DNA of 64,000 nt from Pararobbsia alpina (GTDB taxonomy: Bacteria > Pseudomonadota > Gammaproteobacteria > Burkholderiales > Burkholderiaceae): NCBI RefSeq assembly GCF_902859895.1, contig NZ_CADIKM010000021.1, forward strand, positions 1 to 64,000. Direction: 5' to 3'. This document shows positions 26,252-34,258 of the stretch, piece after piece. The position numbers and the translations under genes are program-made. The notes under the pieces are model-generated. The model was not told the DNA's origin and made no database searches. It saw nothing but the letters and a program-made list of their open reading frames with translations. The first letter of the stretch is position 1. Every line of letters begins with the position of its first letter.

Positions 26252-26929
26252 TCAGGCCGTCTTGCGCGAGAGCAGTCCGCGCAGCCAGTCACGCAAGATG
26301 GCCCACGCAAGCGCGAGGCCGTTCAACTCGGTGGCTGGAGCTGGAGCTGAAGCCGTGGCTGGGGCTAGGCCGGAAGCTGGGGCTGAAGCTGGGACGGGCG
26401 AAGCGGCTGCCGCTCCAGCTATCTCCACCGCTCCCACCACCGGGTCGCCAGATGAGGGTGAATCCTGCGCGATGCTCTCGGCCTCTACCAACGCGGCAAA
26501 GTTGGCAACGAACTGCTTGAGTATCTGGTCCGCCACGGTGTTCATCATTCGGCCTCCGAACGCAGCCGCTTTGCCGCTCATCGTGACTTCGCTCTTTCCG
26601 ACCAGTTCGCAACTCGCGCCACTGGCCTGCACGGTTGCGACGAGGTCCATCGACGCGCCGGACGTGCCCGTCAAATCCGAGCCTTTTCCGACCAGATGCA
26701 AGGTGTGAAGCGCCGCGTCGAGGCCAACGACTTCGATATTGCCTCTGAAGGACATCATGGCTGGCCCGACTCGCACGGTGACCGTGCCTTTGTAGTGAGT
26801 CGCGTCGACACGCTCCGTAATTCTCGCGCCCGGCATGCAGTTGCCTACCGCTTCGATGTCCTGCAGGCATTGCCATGCCGCATCCGCCGTGGATGCCAAA
26901 GGAAATACCTTTTCGATGACGACTTTCAT
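26252..26929 (-). CDS. coxG: CoxG: SRPBCC-domain membrane anchor of CO dehydrogenase
   Basis: A 225-residue protein. Residues 1-150 form the CoxG SRPBCC domain (MKVVIEKVFPLASTADAAWQCLQDIEAVGNCMPGA...GTVTVRVGPAMMSFRGNIEV). Then comes a low-complexity Ala/Pro/Ser linker (SAPASGLAPATASAPAPATE, from a GCTGGGGCT-like DNA repeat) and an amphipathic C-terminal helix (LNGLALAWAILRDWLRGLLSRK). CoxG recruits CO dehydrogenase to the cytoplasmic membrane and delivers electrons toward the quinone pool. AGGATG precedes the ATG. In this operon it directly follows coxL rather than coming after coxF. Confidence 0.87.
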   Translation of the reverse strand: MKVVIEKVFPLASTADAAWQCLQDIEAVGNCMPGARITERVDATHYKGTVTVRVGPAMMSFRGNIEVVGLDAALHTLHLVGKGSDLTGTSGASMDLVATVQASGASCELVGKSEVTMSGKAAAFGGRMMNTVADQILKQFVANFAALVEAESIAQDSPSSGDPVVGAVEIAGAAAASPVPASAPASGLAPATASAPAPATELNGLALAWAILRDWLRGLLSRKTA

Positions 26930-26970
26930 TGAATCATCCTTTGTCTGTCCGAGTTCTCCAGTCTCCCGTG

Positions 26971-29382
26971 CTACTGCCGTGCGAGCCCGAGCGAACGGCT
27001 TTGCTGCCACACGCGATACGCGTTGTGGGGCATGTTCATATGCGTGACACCGAGATGCGCGAACGCATCGACCATCGCCGAGGTAAAGCACGGAATCGAG
27101 CCGACGTGCGGTGACTCGGCCACGCCCTTCGCACCGATCGGATGATGGGGGGAGGGTGTCACGGTGAAGTCTGTTTCCCAATGAGGCGTTTCAAACGAGG
27201 TGGGAATGAAGTAGTCCATCAGCGTGCCTCCGAGCAGGTTGCCGGCTTCGTCGTAAGGCAGTTCCTGTCCCATCGCTACGGCGAAACCCTCGGTCAGGCC
27301 ACCATGGATCTGGCCTTCGATGATCATCGGATTGATGCGGGTGCCGCAGTCGTCGAGCGCGTAGAAGCGCCGCACCCGTGTTTCGCCCGTAAAGCGGTTG
27401 ACCTCGAGTACACACGCATACGCGCCGAACGGGAACGTGAAGTTGGGCGGATCGTAGTAATCGACCGCTTCGAGCCCCATCTCCATTCCTTCCGGCACGT
27501 TGTGGTAGGCCGCCCAGGCGACCTGTTTGATCGTCTTGAACTGCTCGGGCGAGCCTTTGAGCACGAAGCGGTCGAGATCGAATTCGACATCGTCCGGGCT
27601 GGCTTCGAGCAGATGGGCGGCGATTTGCCGGGCCTTCTCGCGAATCTTATGCGACGCTCGCGCGACCGCCGCACCGGCGACCGGCGTGGAGCGCGATCCG
27701 TAGGTGCCGAGTCCATAAGGCGCGGTGGACGTATCGCCTTCTTCGACCGTGATCACCGACGCGGGTATGCCGGCCTCGGATGCGATGATCTGCGCATAGG
27801 TGGTCTGATGCCCCTGGCCCTGCGTGATCGTACCCATGCGGGCGATGGCCGAACCATCGGGATGCACGCGGATCTCGCACGAATCGAACATGCCGACGCC
27901 CAGGATGTCGCACATCTTCGATGGCCCCGCGCCGACAATTTCCGTAAAGGTCGCGATGCCGATTCCCATCAGCCACTCGGCGTTTGCATCCGCGCGCCGT
28001 GCCGTCTGCTCGGCGCGCAAGGCAGGGTAGTCGACGGCGGCCAGCACTTTCCTGAGCGCAGGCTCGTAGTCACCCGAATCGTAGTCGAGCCCGAGCGGTG
28101 TGGAGAACGGAAACTGATCCTTGCGGATGAAATTCTTCAGGCGGATCTCAGCCTTGTCCATGCCCAGCTTTTGCGCAAGCACGTCGACCATGCGTTCGAT
28201 CAGGTACACCGCCTCCGTCACCCTGAACGAGCACCGGTAGGCGACACCGCCCGGAAACTTGTTGGTATAGACGCCGTCGACCGATACGAAGGCATTGGGT
28301 ATGTCATAAGAGCCGGTACAGACATGGAACATGCCGGCGGGCCACTTGGTCGGGTCCGCACACGCATCGAAGGCGCCGTGATCGGCAACGACGTGTACGC
28401 GCAGCGCCTTGATGCGGCCGCTGCTGTCCGCGGCGAGTTCGCCGGTCATGTGATAGTCGCGTGCAAACGCGGTGGTGCTCAGGTTCTCGGCGCGCGATTC
28501 GATCCACTTGACGGGGCGTCCCAGCACGATCGAGGCGACAATCGACACCACGTAGCCGGGATAGACCCCGACCTTGTTGCCAAAACCGCCGCCGATATCC
28601 GGCGAGATGATGCGGATTTTCGATTCCGGAATCGAAGACAGCATGCCCACCACCGTGCGTACGACATGCGGCGCCTGTGATGTGATGTAGACCGTCAGGT
28701 CGCCACGCGCCTTGTCGAAGGAGGCCACACAACCGCAGGTTTCGAGCGGGCAGGGATGCACGCGCGGATACAGCATCTCCTGCCTGACGGTGACGTCCGC
28801 ATTGTCGAAGACGCGCGCGGTCTTGTCCTTGTCGCCGACATTCCAGGTGAAGATGTGGTTCGGGTGCGAGCGGGCGCCGTGCGCACCCGTCTGCTTGTCG
28901 CGGATGTCCTCGCGAATCACGGGCGCGTCGGGTGCGAGCGCCTTCAGCGGATCGATGACCACCGGCAGTTCTTCATATTCGACTTCGACCAGCTCGGCCG
29001 CATCAGCCGCGACGTAGCGATCGTCGGCCACGACAAACGCGACCTCCTGGTTCTGGAAGACGACTTTCTCATCGGCGAGCACGGCCTGGACATCGCCCGC
29101 GAGTGTGGGCATCCAGTGGAGCTTGAGCGGCTTGAGGTCGTCGGCGGTGAGGACGGCGTGCACGCCGGGGTGGGCGAGCGCGCGCGTCTTGTCGATCTTC
29201 AGTACCCGTGCATGCGCGTAAGGGCTGCGTACCATCACGCCGAACAGCATGCCGGGCATCTTGACGTCGTCGACATAGGTGCCCTTGCCCTGGATGAAGC
29301 GCGGATCCTCGCGGCGTTTCCTCGAGCAGCCCATGCCTTCCAGCGCAGCGAGGCGATCGAGATTGGCGTCGATATTTCCCAT
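26971..29382 (-). CDS. coxL: CoxL: form I aerobic CO dehydrogenase large subunit
   Basis: An 803-residue molybdenum subunit. The active-site loop at residues 378-387 is GGVAYRCSFR, the AYxCSFR signature of form I CO dehydrogenase; Cys384 (codon 28231-28233) is the copper-binding cysteine equivalent to Cys388 of Oligotropha. The catalytic Glu loop is GAKGVAESPHVGSIPCF near the C-terminus. PDIGGGFGNK near residue 261 is also conserved. Form II enzymes have AYRGAGR instead, so this should be a true CO-oxidising enzyme (CO + H2O to CO2, with electrons to respiration). It starts 16 bases after coxS. Confidence 0.95.
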   Translation of the reverse strand: MGNIDANLDRLAALEGMGCSRKRREDPRFIQGKGTYVDDVKMPGMLFGVMVRSPYAHARVLKIDKTRALAHPGVHAVLTADDLKPLKLHWMPTLAGDVQAVLADEKVVFQNQEVAFVVADDRYVAADAAELVEVEYEELPVVIDPLKALAPDAPVIREDIRDKQTGAHGARSHPNHIFTWNVGDKDKTARVFDNADVTVRQEMLYPRVHPCPLETCGCVASFDKARGDLTVYITSQAPHVVRTVVGMLSSIPESKIRIISPDIGGGFGNKVGVYPGYVVSIVASIVLGRPVKWIESRAENLSTTAFARDYHMTGELAADSSGRIKALRVHVVADHGAFDACADPTKWPAGMFHVCTGSYDIPNAFVSVDGVYTNKFPGGVAYRCSFRVTEAVYLIERMVDVLAQKLGMDKAEIRLKNFIRKDQFPFSTPLGLDYDSGDYEPALRKVLAAVDYPALRAEQTARRADANAEWLMGIGIATFTEIVGAGPSKMCDILGVGMFDSCEIRVHPDGSAIARMGTITQGQGHQTTYAQIIASEAGIPASVITVEEGDTSTAPYGLGTYGSRSTPVAGAAVARASHKIREKARQIAAHLLEASPDDVEFDLDRFVLKGSPEQFKTIKQVAWAAYHNVPEGMEMGLEAVDYYDPPNFTFPFGAYACVLEVNRFTGETRVRRFYALDDCGTRINPMIIEGQIHGGLTEGFAVAMGQELPYDEAGNLLGGTLMDYFIPTSFETPHWETDFTVTPSPHHPIGAKGVAESPHVGSIPCFTSAMVDAFAHLGVTHMNMPHNAYRVWQQSRSLGLARQ

Positions 29383-29398
29383 TGCGTTTCTCCCGGTG

Positions 29399-29923
29399 TC
29401 AGTGCGCTGAGACTTCCGCCATGAGCGGATGCGAGGTCGTGACCGTTTCGCCACGCAGCTTGGCGCTGGCGTACTGCACCGCTTTCACGATGTTCTGGTA
29501 GCCGGTGCAACGGCAGAGATTGCCCGACATCCCGTAGCGGATTTCCTCTTCGCTCGGATTCGGGTTTTCCTGCAACAGCCGGTAAGCGCGTATGAGCATG
29601 CCCGGCGTGCAAAAGCCGCATTGCAGGCCATGTTCCTGCATAAAGGCTTCCTGCAACGCATGCAACTCGCCGCCTTTCGCGAGCCCCTCCACCGTGAGCA
29701 ACTCCGCCTCTTCGGCCTGAACCGTGAGCATGGTGCAGGACTTGACTGACATGCCGTTCACGTCCACCGTGCACGCGCCGCAGTGGGACGTCTCACAGCC
29801 GATATGCGGCCCCGTGTGGAGGCACTTCTCACGCAACGTGTGAATAAGCAATTCGCGCGGCTCGACGACGACATCCGTTTGTGTGCCGTTCAGCTTGAAC
29901 GACACCATGATCTTCTTGCTCAT
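29399..29923 (-). CDS. coxS: CoxS: CO dehydrogenase small [2Fe-2S] subunit
   Basis: A 174-residue iron-sulfur subunit with two [2Fe-2S] clusters: Cys43, Cys48, Cys51 and Cys63 ([18 protein letters not shown]...SC), and Cys102, Cys105, Cys137 and Cys139 (QCGFCTPGM...GNLCRCTGY). The sequence [14 protein letters not shown] is typical of CoxS. ATG at 29923 ([13 protein letters not shown]) follows GAGGGG; an upstream in-frame ATG would overlap coxM. It transfers electrons from the Mo-Cu centre to the FAD in CoxM. Confidence 0.93.
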   Translation of the reverse strand: MSKKIMVSFKLNGTQTDVVVEPRELLIHTLREKCLHTGPHIGCETSHCGACTVDVNGMSVKSCTMLTVQAEEAELLTVEGLAKGGELHALQEAFMQEHGLQCGFCTPGMLIRAYRLLQENPNPSEEEIRYGMSGNLCRCTGYQNIVKAVQYASAKLRGETVTTSHPLMAEVSAH

Positions 29924-29957
29924 CTCGGGTCCCCTCGATGCAGGTTGGGTACGTCTT

Positions 29958-30824
29958 TCAATGCGTTGCCCGCGCAAGGGCGGTGCTCAGTGCGCGCCGC
30001 GTCATCTCGCCCGCCATCGCCGTCTTGTATTCGATGTCCCCTCGCAAGTCCTCTGCCGGTTCGCAGACGCTCATGGCCAGCCGCGCGGCTTCGGCGATAT
30101 GTTCGTCATCGAGCGGTTTGCCTCGCAGCGCTTGTTCCGCGGCGAGCGCGCGAAGCGAGCACTGTGCGACATTGGTCAGGACGATGCGAACGTCTGCGAC
30201 GACTTCGCGGTTCATGCGAAGCGTGACGGCGGTGGCGGCGGTCGCGAAGTCGCCGGTCTTGCGCTTGAGCTTCGCGTAGCAGCAGCCGGTTCCCGCCGCA
30301 GGGGTCGGAATGCGGATTTCGGTCATGATCTCGCCGGGTTCGAGTTGCGTCATATAGGTGCCGAGAAAAAAACCGTCGGCCGCCACGACGCGTTCGCCAT
30401 GCTCGCCGACCAACACGAACGAGGCATCCAGCGCGATCATCAGCGTGGGGTGGTCATTGCCGGGATCCCCATGGGAGATATCGCCACCGATCGTGCCCCG
30501 GTACCGTACTTGCGGATCTGAAATCTGGCGGGCGCCCTCGATGAGCAAGGGGCACTTTTCCTGCAATACCTTCGAGCCGATCAGCTCGTTTTCCGTCGTC
30601 ATCGCGCCGATGCGGATTTCATCGCCGACCTCGCGAATACCCTTAAGCTCGGTGAGCTTTCCGAGGTCGATCAGGTGACCCGGCTCGGCGAAACGGAGCT
30701 TCATCATCGGCAGCAGACTGTGGCCGCCGGCCAGCAGCTTTGCGGTGTCGCCATATTGGTTCAGCAGCGAGATTGCTTCCGCAAGGGTACGGGGAACGTG
30801 GTATTCGAAGGGGCGCGGTATCAC
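29958..30824 (-). CDS. coxM: CoxM: CO dehydrogenase medium FAD subunit
   Basis: A 288-residue FAD-binding subunit: [21 protein letters not shown] and [20 protein letters not shown] are the two FAD-pyrophosphate loops, and the second is the CoxM form TIGGDxxHGDPxND. The start is GTG at 30824 with AAGGAG about seven bases upstream, giving [16 protein letters not shown] at the N-terminus as in homologues. It is first in the operon. Two operator-like repeats lie 40 and 210 bp upstream, pointing to control by RcoM. Confidence 0.93.
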   Translation of the reverse strand: MIPRPFEYHVPRTLAEAISLLNQYGDTAKLLAGGHSLLPMMKLRFAEPGHLIDLGKLTELKGIREVGDEIRIGAMTTENELIGSKVLQEKCPLLIEGARQISDPQVRYRGTIGGDISHGDPGNDHPTLMIALDASFVLVGEHGERVVAADGFFLGTYMTQLEPGEIMTEIRIPTPAAGTGCCYAKLKRKTGDFATAATAVTLRMNREVVADVRIVLTNVAQCSLRALAAEQALRGKPLDDEHIAEAARLAMSVCEPAEDLRGDIEYKTAMAGEMTRRALSTALARATH

Positions 30825-30863
30825 GTATGTCTCCTTGTTTTGTTTGGACACCAACGACTGAGC

Positions 30864-30904
30864 ATTTCACAATGCGATGCCGCAATTCAACGGCCGTGCT
30901 TCAA
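30864..30904. promoter_or_regulatory. Predicted RcoM operator A, proximal to coxM
   Basis: The 29-bp core 30864-30892 matches operator B at 25 of 29 positions. On the coxM coding strand it includes TTGAAG (30904-30899) and TTGCGG (30885-30880), two TTnnnG half sites with starts 19 bp apart, plus a conserved TTGTGAAAT. Reported RcoM targets are direct repeats of TTnnnG. It ends about 40 bp before the coxM GTG. Confidence 0.65.
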
Positions 30905-31033
30905 CGGTGGAACGGCTGCGCCAAATGCGGTTGGCGAGCGTGAACGCCGGCTAGCCAGTTGCGTACCCTCGTGCCTGATCGCGGCGCAAACACCGGGTTT
31001 ACGGGGTAGCGGGGGAGTACAGAAAAACCGAGA

Positions 31034-31074
31034 ATTTCACAACGCGGCGCAGCAATTCAACGCGATTTCACGAA
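31034..31074. promoter_or_regulatory. Predicted RcoM operator B, between coxM and rcoM
   Basis: The core 31034-31062 duplicates operator A. On the coxM coding strand TTCGTG (31074-31069) and TTGCTG (31055-31050) keep the same 19-bp offset of TTnnnG sites seen in A. It is about 160 bp from the rcoM ATG and 210 bp from coxM, so it could serve autoregulation or cooperative binding. Confidence 0.6.
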
Positions 31075-31186
31075 GACCGGTTTTTCCTGCGTCAACTATG
31101 TAAAAGCTTGCGTGAATTCGGGAAGCGACGGACAAACCCCCAGTCAACTGGAGAACGGAAACAACACAAAAACCGTCTCCTTATCT

Positions 31187-31206
31187 CCCCGGCCTGAAGG
31201 CCGAGG
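31187..31206. repeat. Hairpin resembling the right end of IS200/IS605-family elements
   Basis: CCCCGGCCT and AGGCCGAGG pair with one mismatch around a GA loop. Read on the minus strand it is AACCTCGGCCTTCAGGCCGG plus GGAG, close to what I remember of the conserved hairpin at IS605/IS1341 right ends. No transposase or tnpB reading frame remains nearby. It sits seven bases before the ribosome site of rcoM and could affect its translation. Confidence 0.35.
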
Positions 31207-31222
31207 TTTCTCGGAGACACTG

Positions 31223-32050
31223 ATGAACCCGCTGGAGCACTCCTCGATACCGACGCCGTCGTCGGAGCCGCGCCGCAATGAGACCTTCCAGCACAAACTG
31301 GAGCAGTTCAATCCCGGCATGGTCTGGCTGGATACGCAGGGGCATGTGACGGCATTCAACGACGTTGCGTTGCAGATCCTGGGGCCGGCGGCAGAGCAGT
31401 CGCTGGGCGTCACGCAGGACAGCCTGTACGGCATTGACGTGGTGCAGTTGCATCCGGAGAAGAGCCGCGACAAGCTGCGCTTCTTGCTGCAATCGCAGGA
31501 CGCGGGGGGGTGCCCGGTGAAATCACCGCCGCCTGTCGCGATGATGATCAATATCCCGGACAGGATATTGATGATCAAGGTTTCCAAAATGGCCGACCGT
31601 CATGGGGTATGCGGTACGTGCATGATCTTCTACGACGTGACCGATATCACGACCGAACCGGCCGAGCCGGCCGAACCGTATTCGGGGAGCCGGGACCATG
31701 CGCCCGCACCACGCCGGCTGTTCAAGATTCCCGTCTATCGAAAGAACCGGATGATCTTGATCGATCTGAAGGACATCGTCCGTTTCCAGGGCGATGGTCA
31801 TTACACGACGATCGTCACGAAGGATGACCGCTACCTCTCCAACTTGTCGCTGGCCGATCTCGAGCTTCGATTGGATAACAGCATTTATCTGCGTGTCCAC
31901 CGCAGTCATATCGTCAGCCTTCCGTATGCGGTCGAACTGGTCAAGGCGGAAGAGAGCGTCAACCTAGTCATGGCTGACGCGGATCAGACGCTCGTGCCGG
32001 TAAGCCGGTCAAAGGCGGCACAGTTGAAGGATATGCTTGGGGTTGTGTAG
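31223..32050 (+). CDS. rcoM: RcoM: PAS-LytTR haem-based CO sensor and activator
   Basis: A 275-residue single-component regulator: an N-terminal PAS domain (residues about 25-140, FNPGMVWLDTQGHVTAFNDVALQILG) and a C-terminal LytTR DNA-binding domain (about 167-275, FKIPVYRKNRMILIDLKDIVRFQGDGHYTTI...LRVHRSHIVSLPYAVELV). His77 (QLHPEKSRDK), Cys97 (GGCPVK) and Met107 (VAMMIN) line up with His74, Cys94 and Met104, the haem ligands of Burkholderia xenovorans RcoM-2, each shifted by three. CO displaces the Met ligand and activates DNA binding. The start at 31223 has GGAG; the gene is divergent from coxM, the expected target. Confidence 0.92.
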   Translation: MNPLEHSSIPTPSSEPRRNETFQHKLEQFNPGMVWLDTQGHVTAFNDVALQILGPAAEQSLGVTQDSLYGIDVVQLHPEKSRDKLRFLLQSQDAGGCPVKSPPPVAMMINIPDRILMIKVSKMADRHGVCGTCMIFYDVTDITTEPAEPAEPYSGSRDHAPAPRRLFKIPVYRKNRMILIDLKDIVRFQGDGHYTTIVTKDDRYLSNLSLADLELRLDNSIYLRVHRSHIVSLPYAVELVKAEESVNLVMADADQTLVPVSRSKAAQLKDMLGVV

Positions 32051-32385
32051 TTTAGGTTTCAGTCGCGCAGGGGTAGTGTGGAGATGTATTCGTCGCCGAT
32101 ACGGAGCGTGTGCTCGGCGCGATTACAGATGTCCTGCCCTGCGAGTGTCGGGCGAGCTTGAAGATCTTCGCGACGGCTGGGGCTTCTCGCGGCCGGGGAT
32201 ATTGCGAGCCGATCGGTTTGTTTCTGTCGGATGCAGCTTCCTAGTGTGGCTGGTAGGATTCTCGAGGCCGATGGCGGTCTGACAAGCGGCTTTCTGAACC
32301 ATCGCCGGGCGCGGAACACATGCTGCACGGTCAAGCCGATGTCGTGACAGCTGCACCCTCTTTTTGATCGTACGAAAGGACGAAA
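32051..32385. other. Intergenic stretch after rcoM with no supported gene
   Basis: A minus-strand frame ending at 32059 finishes with AGQDICNRAEHTLRIGDEYISTLPLRD, which reads more like real protein than the rest of it and could be the eroded C-terminus of a gene. Upstream the frame becomes Arg/Ser-rich and runs across the GST gene, so I do not call it. No repeat or RNA gene was recognised. Confidence 0.4.
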
Positions 32386-32994
32386 ATGAAGATTCACTAC
32401 TCGCCGACTTCCCCGTTTGTTCGCAAGGTGCTCGTGGCCGGTGCGGAACTGGGTTTCGAGATGGAACGACTGCCCTCGGCGGCGAACCCCGTGACGCGCG
32501 ACCAGACCATTGTCGCGACCAATCCGCTCGGCCAGGTGCCGACGCTGTTCACCGACGACGGCATGGTGCTCTACGACAGCCGGGTGATTTGCGAGTATCT
32601 CGACGCGCTCGCGGGTGGCAATCGCCTGTTTCCGGCCCCGGGCGCCGCGCGTTGGGAACGGCTGACCGAGCAGTCGCTTGCCGACGGTCTTCTCGATGCG
32701 GCGCTGCTGATGCGTTACGAGCGAGTGATGCGGCCGGACGAGATGTTTTTCAAACCGTGGCAGCGTGGCCAGCACGAGAAGGTGACATCGGCGCTTGCCC
32801 GGCTCGAATCGTGGGCGCCGGGTTTTGGCGAGCGCGTCGATATCGGCACGATCTCGATTGCGTGCGCGCTGGCCTACCTCGACCTGCGCTTTCCGGACGA
32901 AGGCTGGCGCCGACATACCACGCTTGCCGCATGGTATGAGCGCTTCAGCGCGCGCGAATCGATGCAGCGTACTGAGCATCAGGTTCCAGCGTAG
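32386..32994 (+). CDS. Glutathione S-transferase (YibF-like)
   Basis: A 202-residue GST. The N-terminal thioredoxin fold starts MKIHYSPTSPFVRKVLVAGAELGFEMERLP, then NPLGQVPTLFTDDGMVLYDSRVICEYLDAL with the cis-Pro and the Asp-Ser glutathione contacts. The C-terminal helical domain contains DIGTISIACALAYLDLRFPDEGW. It resembles the YibF/GstB group. It is monocistronic, with a strong terminator 40 bp downstream. Confidence 0.87.
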   Translation: MKIHYSPTSPFVRKVLVAGAELGFEMERLPSAANPVTRDQTIVATNPLGQVPTLFTDDGMVLYDSRVICEYLDALAGGNRLFPAPGAARWERLTEQSLADGLLDAALLMRYERVMRPDEMFFKPWQRGQHEKVTSALARLESWAPGFGERVDIGTISIACALAYLDLRFPDEGWRRHTTLAAWYERFSARESMQRTEHQVPA

Positions 32995-33034
32995 GCTTGC
33001 CGCCCTCTGGGCCGAAAACCGTGTGCTATCAGCA

Positions 33035-33058
33035 AGCCGGCCTCGAGCCGGCTTTTTT
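33035..33058 (+). terminator. Rho-independent terminator after the GST gene
   Basis: AGCCGGC (33035-33041) and GCCGGCT (33047-33053) form a perfect stem with a five-base loop, followed by a run of T to 33058. Confidence 0.9.
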
Positions 33059-33163
33059 GTCGTCCTTGCCAAATGCTAGGGAAAACCCTTATATTCGCAC
33101 CAGGCCTAGCGTTAACCCTAATGCCTTTGCATCAGGACCGCCACTTTCAAGGATGGACGCCCG

Positions 33164-33637
33164 ATGAATTTTCATACCCGCAAATGGGTCAAGCCCGAAG
33201 ACCTGAACCCGAATGGCACGCTGTTCGGCGGCAGCCTGCTGCGCTGGATCGACGAAGAAGCAGCGATCTATGCGATCTGCCAGCTCGACAACCAGCGCGT
33301 GGTCACGAAGTTTATGTCGGAGATCAATTTCGTCAGCTCGGCGCGTCAAGGCGACATCATCGAACTCGGCATGATCGCGACGCACTTCGGCAACACGTCG
33401 ATCACGCTGCGCTGTGAAGTCCGCAACAAGATCACGCGCAAGAGCATTCTGACGGTCGAGAAAATGGTGTTCGTCAATCTCGACGAGAACGGCGAACCGG
33501 CACCGCATGGGCAGACGAAGATTTGTTATGCGGATGAGGCGTTCGCGCGGAACCGCGGGAACCGACCGCCTGTTGCGCAGCCGCCGGTGGGGGACACTGA
33601 TGCAGGAGCGCGCGCCGAAGCAGACACGATGCACTGA
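33164..33637 (+). CDS. yciA: Acyl-CoA thioesterase, YciA-type hotdog protein
   Basis: A 157-residue hotdog-fold thioesterase. LNPNGTLFGGSLLRWIDEEAAIYAICQ contains the family's Asn-Pro-x-Gly-x-Leu-Phe-Gly-Gly and catalytic Asp; VTKFMSEINFVSSARQGDIIELG follows. It hydrolyses short- and medium-chain acyl-CoAs in the cytosol. About 25 residues at the C-terminus (NRPPVAQPPVGDTDAGARAEADTMH) look disordered and are outside the domain. Confidence 0.85.
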   Translation: MNFHTRKWVKPEDLNPNGTLFGGSLLRWIDEEAAIYAICQLDNQRVVTKFMSEINFVSSARQGDIIELGMIATHFGNTSITLRCEVRNKITRKSILTVEKMVFVNLDENGEPAPHGQTKICYADEAFARNRGNRPPVAQPPVGDTDAGARAEADTMH

Positions 33638-33840
33638 GCGCAGCGGCATGAAGCCGCTCGATCGCGCCAGGCGAGCAGGGATCACTTCGGCTTCGCTCAC
33701 CTAGCCCTCGGGCTGGCGCGACCAGCGGTGAATGAGATTCGCGTTGAGACCATGTTCCAATGCCACCGCTGCGACCGACACACAGGAAGGCGTACGAAAA
33801 TGCCGCGGCTCGTCATGGAGCGAACTGAGGGTTCAAAAAC

Positions 33841-33872
33841 AAAAAACCCCGCAGGCTGAACGCTTTGCGGGG
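33841..33872 (-). terminator. Terminator of tRNA-Leu
   Basis: On the minus strand CCCCGCA (33872-33866) and TGCGGGG (33853-33847) form a stem, followed by TTTTTTGTTTTT. It lies about 30 bases after the 3' end of the tRNA. Confidence 0.85.
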
Positions 33873-33900
33873 TCTTTCGAACAATCTTGAAACTATCTTG

Positions 33901-33985
33901 TGGTGCCCAGGAGAGGACTCGAACCTCCACACCTTGCGGCGCATGGACCTGAACCATGTGCGTCTACCAATTCCGCCACCTGGGC
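33901..33985 (-). tRNA. tRNA-Leu(CAG)
   Basis: The minus strand reads GCCCAGGTGGCGGAATTGG at the 5' end and TCCTGGGC plus encoded CCA at the 3' end, so the acceptor stem GCCCAGG/CCTGGGC is complete. The anticodon loop TGGTTCAGGTCCA gives CAG (Leu). A long variable arm (GCGCCGCAAGGTGT region) and a GGTTCGAGTCC T-loop confirm a class II leucine tRNA. Confidence 0.95.
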
Positions 33986-34258
33986 ACTGCGTCTGAACCG
34001 ACTGCGTGGCTTGTTACTTGCTACGTGCCGTTGTTCGTTCAGAGAAGCCGCAATTATTCCGGGGTTCCGAACGGCTGTCAACAGGCCAGGCGCATTTTCT
34101 CGACGAATCGTAAAAGGCCGCCGTCGATCCCGAAAAATCGCGTGGCCTCAATCCCGCTGCAAGCCATCACCGCGCTTTGGCGCGAGATGCTGGTGATAGA
34201 ATCGATTGCAGTCTTTCCATGCCATTACACCACCCTCTATAAACGCGCCGACCTGCAC

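Noticed and set aside
27142-28680. Long plus-strand open frame of about 510 codons opposite coxL
   Set aside because: High-GC antisense frame. Its translation is Arg/His/Asp-rich with no family features, while the minus strand encodes a complete CoxL.
32059-33072. Minus-strand frame of about 340 codons across the GST gene
   Set aside because: Mostly an antisense shadow of the GST gene. Only its last 30 residues look protein-like and they cannot be assigned.
33956-34258. Upstream extension of RNase R
   Set aside because: It would overlap tRNA-Leu on the other strand and encode residues with no homology. Homology begins at SKYPYPIPSREE.
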